Shown: positions 47,251-58,200 of the stretch, one piece after another
How positions within the stretch are numbered: position 1 is the stretch's first letter
Layout of the letters: every line of letters begins with the position of its first letter
Assembly (NCBI GenBank): GCA_003952965.2
Contig: CM025851.1
Span: forward strand, 1,323,501 to 1,387,500
Source of the DNA: Morella rubra
Lineage: Eukaryota > Streptophyta > Magnoliopsida > Fagales > Myricaceae
Length of the DNA stretch: 64,000 bases
Reading direction: 5' to 3'
The notes under the pieces: generated by a model
Databases searched by the model: none
Told to the model about the DNA's origin: nothing
What the model saw: the letters and a program-made list of their open reading frames with translations, nothing else
Translations under genes and position numbers: made by a program

Positions 47251-47847
47251 TCACTCTTCACTGTCATCAGCCGGAATCGATTGCTCGAACTCAGAATCCA
47301 TGATGACTCCATCCATAATATGGATAACAATCTCTCCCTTCTTGAGATCTACCCTCTCCGACCGAATTCTGTTAACAAATAGCATCCCGTCTCTGTCCTT
47401 CGAGATGTACAACGTGAACCCAGAAATTGAATCATAAGCGACCTGCCTACCATATGGTAACGCTACCGATGAAAGAGTGCGAGGAACAGCTGAGAAACCC
47501 AAAATCCGAGACACTACCGCATAAGTATCATCAAGCTTCTCCCCCACCAGACTATCATTTAGCCGTAGTCTCAAATCACGCTCAAAGGCCTTCTGGGAAG
47601 GGACGAACAAAGTAAAAGCGAGATCTTCAGGCAACATGTCAACCATCATCTCCCCGAACCTCCCTATACGCTTCTCATTCTCCGAAAAAGTTCCCTTCTT
47701 CATTGTTCGATACAAACCAAGTGCTCTACTTCCAACTGGTACTTCAGGAAGCCGGAGCATTGAAATAACAACAACAGTAATGAAACAAACAGACACAAGT
47801 ACGCACACAAAAGTTATTGAATTCTTCAAAAAATATCCTCTCCTCAT
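47251..47847 (-). CDS. FAS1-domain membrane protein, single exon
   Basis: A 198-residue protein that starts at the ATG at 47847 (MRRGYFLKN). An in-frame TTG further upstream is not a likely start. A short basic N-terminus precedes one hydrophobic segment (about residues 10-32, SITFVCVLVSVCFITVVVISML), probably a membrane anchor. The rest is one fasciclin (FAS1) domain, with the H1-like FTLFVPSQKAFERDL and the H2-like VIHIMDGVIMDSEFEQS. FAS1 domains mediate adhesion or cell surface interactions. Here there is no Pro/Ala-rich arabinogalactan region and no GPI signal, so this is not a classical FLA protein. The tail ends in an acidic stretch. The role is unknown; a 5' UTR intron upstream is possible. 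Confidence 0.75.
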   Translation of the reverse strand: MRRGYFLKNSITFVCVLVSVCFITVVVISMLRLPEVPVGSRALGLYRTMKKGTFSENEKRIGRFGEMMVDMLPEDLAFTLFVPSQKAFERDLRLRLNDSLVGEKLDDTYAVVSRILGFSAVPRTLSSVALPYGRQVAYDSISGFTLYISKDRDGMLFVNRIRSERVDLKKGEIVIHIMDGVIMDSEFEQSIPADDSEE

Positions 47848-49092
47848 CTTCTTCGACAGTTCCACAATTTGCAATTTATCTTGAGCATGACTTAACTTAG
47901 TCTCCCAGTTCAGAAATTCAAGGTTGAAGTCGTATCACATTCCCGCACAACTTCAATCGTTACCAACATCCGAAACCTCCCTACCGAAGCAGATACTGCT
48001 CCCCCCAAGAACATTCCTCGAAGATCGAAGTAAAATGGAAAGGGGTATTACCTGAGAAGGGCTGTTGAGATGTTGAGATCTGAGTCTTCTTTCGCCGTTC
48101 TCGACCCAATCTATCACCGTCGAATTGCAAATCCCGACCCTCTGGATTCAAGATTCTGAGAGGCACGTAAACGATGCTCCGTCTCAACAAGCCGAGAGGT
48201 TCAAGTCGCAATTCACGACAGCCCCCCGAATTGCACAGTTAGGACTTGGGTTAATCGGGCCCGTCATCAGGCCCAATATTACAACCAAATGGACTGAATA
48301 CATGTGGTAATATGTCACAGTTGGCCGTTGGGTTGCACATGCTTGGATGGCTTTGCAAAATGGTCCAATTTTTATAGCATTTCCTACCACAAAAGAAAGT
48401 TAACTATTTGTCACATTCTGTCCTAATTAAAAATAAAATCTGGATCACCTACTCCAAATTTTAAAATCTGAGGATATTTATAATTAATACTGAGCATTTG
48501 GGTATTAGTTATTACGAGAGGAAGAATATTCTATAAGCCTAAAATTCATTGGAGAGGTCCAGCCCCACATCAACCATAGCGCCGCCTCCACTGCTTCTTA
48601 AGCTTTCTTCCACAATTTTAGCCCGCCGTCCTCTCCTTAAGAGATAATTTCCTAAATTTATTAATTTGAATTATTGGGTGGCAGTTGACCTCTCTAATTA
48701 ATATTGACATTGGAATGGACCCTCGGCCTGATAATATTAGAAAATCCACTCACAGTCAACCACTTTCAGACGGCAGCATAAATATCTTGATGTACGAGTT
48801 TAATTGAAATTTATTTATTTTTGCCATTTTCTAATTAACAGATAACGTAGAAAAATAAATAAATAAAAAGATAAGAAATAACTTCTATTAACTAGAAACT
48901 GGAGTTACGTCACACATAATTTATCAAAACCATCCCTACGTCATCCTCCATAGTGGAAGACCTATCAGGCTCTTATGTCTTCAATCCTTACACCCACCAC
49001 AAATCTTTTCCCTTACAATTAGACACTTGAATTATTTTTCCCAACAGGTTAACAAAGTAGTTGTTTCGAGCATGCCGTATTTATTCTTGGAA
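47848..49092. other. FAS1 gene leader, promoter and intergenic stretch
   Basis: The first 300 bases probably hold the leader and promoter of the FAS1 gene. The rest is AT-rich and should end with the 3' UTR of the BAHD gene. No other gene is recognised. Confidence 0.45.
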
Positions 49093-50559
49093 TTAACTGG
49101 ATACGTATTGCATGAACTCCGGATCGGACTCCAGTCCCGCCATCGTATCGGCTGCCAAAACAACCTCTAGGTCGATGGTCCCACCGCCTTCTCTCCCCGG
49201 GAACGCCGAGATCTTACCGTCAAATTTGTTGGCCCTACCGCTCCTAACTGCCAAGGGTCGGCCCCACCCGAAATCGTTGTCGTACATCGGAAATCTCGGG
49301 GAGCTACCCATCGTGATTGATGCACCGTCGAAGTTCCCCAGAGGGAAACATCTCGGATCGGTCTCCCAATCCTCTACGAAGCGGCGCACCATAGTGTCGT
49401 CGTGCGCCCTCACATTTTGATTGAGCTGTTCTGCGCACCAGCGCAGATCACGAGACATGACGTCACCCGCTGACGCAAGAGTCGGAATGCTTTGAATTGC
49501 GTTTCCGAAGTAGTACGGGTCCAACTTCGGCTGCAGCCTGTGACGGCAATTCACTGCCATTCTGAACGTCGTCGTTTTGTTGGAGGGCAATTTCCTCGCA
49601 CGTGTCACCGCGCGCCACAGGAGCGCTGAGAGAGACTGAAACGAAGACATTTCGACGGTTTTGCTCATGTCAGACTCCGCGTCGTTTATCGATTTCGAAA
49701 CTGTGTTCTTGAACAAGTTCTCCAGAATCGTCGTCACTTTGCCGTTGTTGGTATTCAGGTAAACGTCGTTGCTTTGCTTTCCCAACAGCTCTACGTGATT
49801 AACGTGGGAGTTATCGCTCCATTTCTGGTTGTTGGTCCTCGCTTTCAGCTTCAGAATTGCTTGCCTGCTGAAGCTGAAAATTCTTTCGCGTAACGGCTCG
49901 TTGATGGAGAAGGTGACTTTTGGTCCGCCCTCTGGCAATCTCAGCACCGCTGATGAAATCAACGGAGAGCTTCGGCTAAAGTCCGGTTGCTTCGAGATCC
50001 TCTTGACCCCGTGAGTCATCTCAGCGAAAGTATTGAAGAAATTCCAAAACGAAGTGCCATCGGTGACCGCATGGTTCACAGTGCATCCAATGAAAACACC
50101 GTCAGCGAGCTCCGTGACCTGCACGGCCAAGATGGGCTTGAAATGGCCGTTGTAACTCACGGTTCGGTCAAACGCGAAGAACTCCGTGACGCAATCAGGC
50201 ACGTGGATAGGAGCCAGGACGTCGCGAATGGATAAATCAGTAGCAGTAGCGTGGACAAAGTCGACGCCGGCGTCGTTGCACGTGATGTACACGTAGCCAT
50301 CAGCGTCTGTCGTCAATCGGCCAGCGAGAGGAGGGAAGTGAGAGAGTGTTTGAGAGAGACCCTGCTTAAGAAGGGCGATAAGGGAGTCGAAGGGGATAGG
50401 AGGGCGAGTGAAGAGGCCGCCTTTTTGGATGTAATGAACGGAGAGCATAGGGAGATCTGAGACAGAGAGCTTGAGGTCTTTGAGAGTAGACTTTCGGTCC
50501 GGACACACTGTGCAGTTAGATATGAGAGTTGGCAAAGAGAAACCTGTTGAGCAAGGCAT
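49093..50559 (-). CDS. BAHD (HXXXD-type) acyltransferase, single exon
   Basis: BAHD enzymes are cytosolic and move acyl groups from CoA thioesters to alcohols or amines in specialised metabolism. The 488-residue protein starts at the ATG at 50559 (MPCSTGFSL). The open frame runs further upstream, but a TATA box lies inside that extension, so it is promoter and leader. The catalytic HXXXD motif is HAVTD (residues 163-167), with its general-base His, and the structural DFGWG motif is at 429-433. Other family blocks are HFPPLAGRL near the N-terminus and FQSLSALLWRAVTRAR in the middle. It resembles the uncharacterised At3g50280 and At2g39980 group, which also contains EPS1. The substrate cannot be told from sequence. 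All key residues are intact. Confidence 0.92.
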   Translation of the reverse strand: MPCSTGFSLPTLISNCTVCPDRKSTLKDLKLSVSDLPMLSVHYIQKGGLFTRPPIPFDSLIALLKQGLSQTLSHFPPLAGRLTTDADGYVYITCNDAGVDFVHATATDLSIRDVLAPIHVPDCVTEFFAFDRTVSYNGHFKPILAVQVTELADGVFIGCTVNHAVTDGTSFWNFFNTFAEMTHGVKRISKQPDFSRSSPLISSAVLRLPEGGPKVTFSINEPLRERIFSFSRQAILKLKARTNNQKWSDNSHVNHVELLGKQSNDVYLNTNNGKVTTILENLFKNTVSKSINDAESDMSKTVEMSSFQSLSALLWRAVTRARKLPSNKTTTFRMAVNCRHRLQPKLDPYYFGNAIQSIPTLASAGDVMSRDLRWCAEQLNQNVRAHDDTMVRRFVEDWETDPRCFPLGNFDGASITMGSSPRFPMYDNDFGWGRPLAVRSGRANKFDGKISAFPGREGGGTIDLEVVLAADTMAGLESDPEFMQYVSS

Positions 50560-50694
50560 TTTCAGAATCGATTGTTTTGGTGGGGTTCTCTTCGCACTAT
50601 CTGTAATTCTCTCTAAGTGTACCTCTCGCTCGCTGTGTGTGATTACGAGTGAGGAGTGAGGAGGGATGGAAGGGCTGGGACTGGTATATATAGG

Positions 50695-50702
50695 GGTAAG
50701 GT
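50695..50702 (-). promoter_or_regulatory. TATA box of the BAHD gene
   Basis: TATATATA lies 136-143 nt before the chosen start codon. It sits within the in-frame upstream extension of the open frame, which argues against translation of that part. Confidence 0.65.
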
Positions 50703-52096
50703 TGAGGTTGGGTTCATGCATTTGCTGAGGTGGGTATTTCTCTTTAGTTTATTGCCTTCATTTGATGCCAGCAGGCTGTATGAATTATGATTTAGAAAAC
50801 CACGTGTTCCTGTTATTCAGTAGTTCTTCTTCTTCTTCTTTTTTATCTTTTTTTTCCTGGGTCGCGTCCCTGTGCTCCAGATAATCTCACTAATTGGGAC
50901 ATCTGCCCTCCAGCACAACAGTGCTTACCACGACAGTAATATGTGAGAGGACAAACACGAGGAAATACCCTGTAAAAGAAAAGAAAAGAAAAGACAAACG
51001 CAAGGAAATTCCGTGCCTCCTCCTCTTCCTCTTTAATTAACCAATAACTAAAAGGAACAAAAGTTTTCCCCAGAAAACACTGGATGACGATTTTTGAAAG
51101 AGTCTACGTTTACGTTCCTTGTCCCGCTCGAGGATCATGTGATTTTCTAAAGTTAAAGAGGAAATTATGGGCAAAGAGTACTGGTTTTGAGGAACAAAAG
51201 ACTGTACCCAATAGAAAATGCTACCCTGCGACAAGTAACATGCATCACAAGCAAGCCTTGAAGAAGTGGCTCAGGCCAAAAAAAAAAAAAGATTTAGATT
51301 AATTGAACAAGAAAGACAATTACCTCAATAATCTTTAGCATAACGCGACCTTGCGTAAGAAAATAATTCTTTTGAAGCAGGACCTATACAAATAAATCGT
51401 GCTGATCATTATTTCTAATGAGAATACCTATATATATACACTGCCATCTTGAACATATATGGTAAAATTGGGAATGTCTATATGTATCAATATTTTGAAC
51501 ATATTGGTAAAAAATTGGTAGAAATTAAGGACTTACGTTATAGGGCTGTTTATGATTTACTAAGCAGGGGGCCGGGTTGGTGATGTAAATACAAAATATG
51601 TGAGTAGAGTGGTGGGGACGAATCGCCATTTATAGTAATTCTTGAGAGGGACTTAGATTTTGTGGGACTCGGATTTTGGGATGCAGATTGGAGATTTTGG
51701 AATGTAAAGAATCTCTTTAAGATTTGTTCTTCAAATCCCAGGAGTATCCCAGTAAAGTCTGCAATCTGCATTGAGTTTCGCAATGCCAAGACATGCCAGA
51801 TCTTAAGCGTCCAATCGCTGGCAATAAATTAGATATCTGCTATTTGTTACGATCTTCTTAGGCATGTCATTTGGCATAGAAACTCGGGATTTTCCACTTG
51901 TCTTTAGTCCACTTGTGTCCCTGGATATCATAGACATGTAATCGGGAGACCATGATATCTCTTGCCATAATGCGAGTACGCGACAATTAATATTGTTAAA
52001 TTTATGAAAATCTACTTAATTAACGGATCTTTTCATCAGATCTACCAAAAGAAACAGTACTTTTGGTCACGGTACTCGTGCATTGATAACCAAATG
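50703..52096. other. Upstream flank of the BAHD gene and intergenic stretch
   Basis: A TTC-rich tract near 50826-50842 lies in the promoter side of the BAHD gene. Only short unsupported open frames are seen. Confidence 0.4.
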
Positions 52097-52275
52097 TTTC
52101 GTTTGTTTGTAATTTTGAGAAGATTAAAATTTTAAGATATTAAATTTAGTGAAAAAATGAAGAGGTAGATGATTTTTAATATTTATTATAATAAAAAGTA
52201 ATTATTTGATGAAAATAAAGAAATTATATTATAATTTTTATTATATTAAAATTTTAAGAAGTTTAAAACTTTTCG
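52097..52275 (+). repeat. AT-rich MITE-like copy, family A
   Basis: The interior matches the element at 4522-4721 in order and spacing (AAAATTTTAAGATATT, then AATTTAGT, then AAAAAGTAAT, then TTAAAATTTTAAGA). The left end keeps GTTTGTTTG, but the terminal repeats are degenerate. Confidence 0.5.
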
Positions 52276-55200
52276 GCCAACCTACGTGATCCGAATTCTT
52301 ATTTCTCTTCTTAAACTTACTTTGTCACGTTCTGTACGTGCGTAATTCAATGCGAACTTATCCACTATCTGTAATAAAATATATATATATATATATAAAC
52401 CAGTGGATTACCTCCAAGAAATTTATCAGGAGGTTTATAAATAAAAAAACAAGGATATTCACAAATTTGCAATCATGGTGAGGTGTTCTCTGTCCCCCCG
52501 TTCGGAGTCTCATTATTTAAGAATAATATAAGCTGAAGAGATTAACTCGGGAAATTTTATCAGTGTGAATTACGAAAGAATTAATACATAACATATAAAT
52601 TAACGTAATGGAAATAATGAGCTGTGTTTCTCGGCCCTTCCCCATCTCCGGGGTCGAAGGGCCGCGCGCATTGTTTAAGATCATAACATTATACGGGGAA
52701 AAAAGAAAAGAAAAATCACAAAGCGAGATCAAGGGCTATGCTCTCTCCTTTCTCCACCCCTAAAAGTTAGGCGTCGCATGATTTAAGATATTATAAGAAA
52801 TAGAGACTTTTGTGTAGAGGATTATTTACGGGTAACTCGTGTTCTTTAGGCAAGAAGCATGCAGTATATATATTATTAACGAGTAAAACCCATATATATT
52901 ATATTACTCTAGAGACCAACCTTAAAAGTACACGATTAAAACTTCACGCAACTGCTCTCTTTACGCATGTGCCTGACATTGCCTTCATCTGAAAGATAAA
53001 CACTGCTTCATAATGTCATTTACTAGCTAGTGGGCTATAATCGACGACCTCTGGGATCTGCCCGGCTGTGATCATAGGCTTGAAATTAACACCCGATCCC
53101 CTTCTGTGTATGAAAATTTTTTTATTTAATTTAGCATTATTTTTTTTATTGAATAAATACAAAATGAGTTGATTACTAAAAAAGTGCATTAACTTCCTTT
53201 TCGAACTCGTATGAAGCTCTAGAAAATCCTTACATTATGAATACATTAAAGCTTATTAAGTTTATATGTCTGAAACGTGTAAGTAGATATATTTAATTAA
53301 TACATTTTTTCCCGCAGAATGTTAATGGGTTTTTATTGTAATTTTGTGAAGAAATGAGAACAAATATAATTTAAAAAGATAAGCTTTTACGCCTATATTT
53401 AAAAACAATTACATTATATTGTCCTTGCTAAAATGTTTGCTTACTAAATGAGCATTAATTATGCAGCACTGTAAAATAAGAGCTTTGAGAAGATTCCCCG
53501 ATAAATCAAATTTGGTCATGCAATTGATTATTCATATAAGAAGCTAGCGCCGACTTTTTACGTTCTGTAGGTTGGCTGTCAATCGTTAATCTCCAGATCC
53601 CAAGAAAGGCCGGCTTGTGGAATCTTAACCGTTTAGCTAATCCTGAACTGTCTTAAGAGAAATTAATTACGCCTACTTGGCCTAGTTCTAGAGTCCCATG
53701 ATAATAATATAATTCCTCTGATCTCTCTGATCAATTAATAAGTGCTATTATTATAGTAATCCCAATTCCCACGTAAGAGATTATGGGAGGGAAAAAGGTC
53801 GGTTAGCTAAATCTCCTAAAACCGCCATTTCTGACTTGTCGGTTTCTGCCAGCGCTGTAATTACAAAATTATAAATATTTCTTCGAAACCAGACATACCT
53901 CACCTTTGGCTTAAGTTGCTGTGTATGTGGCTTAGTTAAATTATTGTTTGACTTAGAAAGGTCCATTGTTCCTGCGTACCATACGAGTGCCATGGGGTCC
54001 AAGTACTAGGACCCCAAGAAATTGTTTCAGTGCACCTTGGCATTGTCCATGTGTATGACAGTTCAGGAACAACTCAGAAATTTTGGGAATTTGGAACCAC
54101 TACCCTCAGTGCATTGTCTAGGAACTAGGGTACGTTACCGTACCCGGTACCCCAGAGGTGAATGCATTGCAGTGCACTATGACAACTGCCACGTGTCTCC
54201 CACTCCCTGTTAAAGTCCAACCATGAAGGTTCAGCTTATCCAGGGCGGTTTTATTGGCATAAGATGGATATTTTGAACGAGATCGTTTTGATCTTTGATA
54301 ACGATGTCCTATATCAAATATCAAATATCAATAATTTTCACTTTTTTCTCGAGTGACAAATAGCTAGTGAAATAGAAGAAATTAAGATTGTGTGAGAGTG
54401 ACTCGTAGGGGTAGATTTAGGGGATGTTCATTTGGAGTAAAATTGTAAGATTCTAATAGAATTGTGAATATTTAAGTGACTTTAGAATTTTATTAGCATG
54501 CTTGTAGAAGTTGTTGAATTGTATTAATATTTGTAAAAAAAATTAATGTTTAGTTGCATTGGAATGCGTATTCTTGTGACGTTGAGATTATAAATATAAA
54601 AAGTAGGATGTTTATAGATAAATTAATTAATTAATATTTTAAGAGAGAAAGAGGGAGGGGGGAGGGGGGAGAGTATTCTAAATTTATTGCAGATATTTCT
54701 CTATATTTTTCTGAAAATTGGTTTCTATCTTGTTCTAAACTATGTGTACCCGTCCGAAGTGACAAAACCTGCACGGTCAGAATGGAACTTCAAATCCCTC
54801 TCTGTTTTAATAGTAATTAAAATTTTGATCATGTACATAGCATACATTGACTAGTAGATCATATCTCCTTCAATAGAAGTTGTTAGGCAAACATCTTAAT
54901 TGCTTATTGATTGAGGCATCCTTGGGATAACCCAACCTCAAAAGAAAATTAAACATAAAGGAAACTATATATATATGAAAGTTAAGACTATCGGATTTTG
55001 CCTAATAAATATTACAACAACAAAGTTTCTAAGAAAAAGGGAAAGATCCAATGTAGTCAGTCACTGGTGAGACAGAAATCATTGCTCAGGCCTACAGAAG
55101 AAGAGTTATTGGTTTTTGCCACTTCGATGGCTGACATGGATCAATGAACCAATGAAAGAGAAGTTGGACGGCCCATACAGGGTACCTACCACATTTCTGT

Positions 55201-58200
55201 TCGTTTTTGGCTTACTTTAACACCAATAATCCCTTTACATGACGGCACAAGTCAAAGTTTGACATCCTTAAGCCAATACCCATATATATTTATATATATA
55301 TTTATTGTATAACAAGTTTAGGTTCTGTAGGCCGGGAAGCATTCATGCACCAAAGTATCGGCCGTATGGATGGGGCATGGGTGTTCCCGTTGACGTTCTT
55401 TGAATTAGGCCTTTGGCCGGCCATGCTTCTTTGTCTAAAGCTTCAGCAGACCAAATTCATCCTGTTTACGAATAACAAATTATAGAGAGTCTGATTGCTG
55501 GCCGGCTCTTGCAATTTATAACGTTCTCAAACGTGTTACATTAATAGTCCAAATAACTAGAGAAAAACAAGGTCTTAACTAACAACCAAATACTTAACAA
55601 ACATTAGCTGAATGAAACTATTCACACGTTGTTTTGGGTTTAATTAGGAGTATGTTTCTGTTTCTTTCTTTGATTCTTCCTCTCTTGTATACCTTAATAC
55701 CATGATCATGTGGCAATTCTAGACGACTAATTGAAGTAGAAAATTATACTTTGTTACTTCATCAAACACTGTCTTTGTTATGTGTTTTAAGCTGCACGCT
55801 TGATTTGTAGTGTCTCTATATTTATTACTTTTGGAGACATTTAATTTCTATATAGTTGACAAGAAGGAAGCCAAACCCTATAGGCTATAAGCTATATGAA
55901 TATAATGAACAACGAGCTTAATTCGACGGGTTGGCCCCAAGTACTGCATAACTATTTGAAATTCCAAAGATTGAAGATTCCCCACTTCTTTTCTTTGTGG
56001 GGTCTAGAGGTCCCCGAGTCTAATTGTACCAAATAAACAATTCGATGGCCTGCACATGATCGTTTCCTGTCACCTCATACAACTACTATAACTGTCGTGA
56101 AGCACACATTAAGAGTAGCTCCGCCACAGGTAACCTCTGTCTTTTGTTGTTGTTTTAGTCATCTCTCATTTCAATAACATATACTTTTTTTTTTTCTCAA
56201 CCCCATGATCAGCAGCCTATTCTCATGAAAGCCAACAAAATGTCTGGGAATAATATATCTTTCTAGTCTGTAGCTCATACTGCTCTCAAACCTCCAAGTA
56301 CTCTTCGCGAGGCTCTGATATTTACAGTGACATAGTACTGGTTTAGTTTCTTGAGAACATTAAGATTTGTTTCTGCAAAGGAAGATACCGAATAGCTAAG
56401 GTTAAAGATAGTACTCCGTATTGTACCCGAAGGCGAAGAAATGATGATGGGCAAAAGAAAACAGAGCAAGGAGAAAACTACCACATATTTTCTGCAGATC
56501 TTTTCGAATCTTAGCTATGTGGCCTAGAGTGGGGGTCCAGTTAAATCTTTTTTTCTGTTTTGTTAGGGCGAACGAACAGTGGTAACGCTGGTTCATTGGA
56601 AAATTTAAAAGTCTAGGTTAGGCTGCATGCCAAGAACATGATAGGATGGGCTGTCTAGCTAGCTAGTAACAATGGCTTCAAGCAGTACTTGAACAAACTG
56701 TAGAAATTATGACAGCATGATTGAGGTCGTGCAGGACTCAGCAGTAACTCACCCAAATGCATGCATGTTGCCAAGAGTTGACAAAGATCTCCATTCATAT
56801 CTAGAGAAAAAAGTGGTTTATAATGTTGGAGCCCTTTTTTTGGCTTTTAGTGCCATGTTAATCGAGGTAAGATTTATGTGGAATTGTGATTTACGTTGAA
56901 GGAACTAATATCTGAAAAATCTTAAATTCATGAGATTATTAGAAACCCGCTTAATCTAGAAGCTCCCACCTATAATTAAATGGAGGCTGAATAGTTTTAT
57001 ATGAATTACGTAGATTTGTTATCTTGAGATCCAACTGCAATGGGTGACAACAAAAAACCATAAAACTGCATCTTTAAATGTTGAAATTGGACGTAACATA
57101 TTGATCCTGCGTATGCCCATCGATTACAGGAAAGAAAGGAACAAGAACCATGCATTCCCCCACTCCTCATACGTGCTCTCTCTGTCGGACTGTCCCTCCA
57201 CTAGTCACTATAGTGACTTCCACCAAGAGAGTTGAAAACACGAAGCTCACAAGGACGCCATTCTCATTTTGTGCTCGAGAAAAAAAGCCTGAAATACGGA
57301 TTTGATGATATGATCTGCCAGAAGAGGGGATCAGCAAGAGATAATTTGTTGTCGGAGTAGTGTCACGGAGCCATTGGCTTTCAACAGCACATGGTCATTC
57401 AATTGGAATTCTACTGTCGTCCAAATTCATGTGGAACCTATCCGGTTGTGACACTTTGCCGCATTGGACTTGAAGCAATCATTTCAATCTCACTATGCAG
57501 AGATTTTCCTCAGAAAATACTGCTAACCTTAGAATCTGTGTCCGTTAATGTGCCTTTTCCCTTTTTCCTTTTCAGCTATATTGATGAAGGTGCCACTGTT
57601 TTTAAAAAGTATCATTTAGTCAAAAGTCCTAACTAAGCTATGTACTTAGCCTATAAATACATTGAAAAAGGCCAAAAAATTTCCTCGCCCCACTCTTATT
57701 GGATATCCCAGTTTCCAAAAAACCGTCTCATGTGTTTTGGATTTTTCTGTCTAACTTGCAAGGGTGAAACATTGTCCATCTAATTGACATTGGTCCCCCA
57801 CGAAATCAAGTTCGCTGAATCTTTCCTATCGGGGGAGTTCGGGCTCCCTTCTGGAACAAAAACGAGGGAAAAAGATTGGGTCAATTATAAGTTTTTCATA
57901 CAAAAATTGTTAGAAAGAGGTGTCAAAGTTGACTAAGTCAAAGCAAATTAAGTTCTGTGTCTAATCTCATTAAATGAAGTAGCTAAATTCTAGCCTTTAA
58001 ATTTATTTATTTTTCCAATCGAGAGAATATAATAACTTAAAACAAACAATATTAGGACCGAATATTTTTCCAAAAAGGATGCCCCACGTTTTTGTGAGGA
58101 AATGCATTAGATGCCGTCATTTGTGCTTCCGTAATAGTTATGGACTTGGCTACTTTTGCAGGGAAATGGAAACATTTACGCTGGTAGTGGAGCACAAACA

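Noticed and set aside
50560..50721. N-terminal extension of the BAHD open frame by 54 codons
   Set aside because: A TATA box lies inside it and BAHD proteins begin at about the chosen Met; it is promoter and leader.
56275..56484. 69-codon - strand frame with a hydrophobic N-terminus, resembling a secreted peptide
   Set aside because: It starts with GTG, has no ATG and does not match any peptide hormone motif I know.
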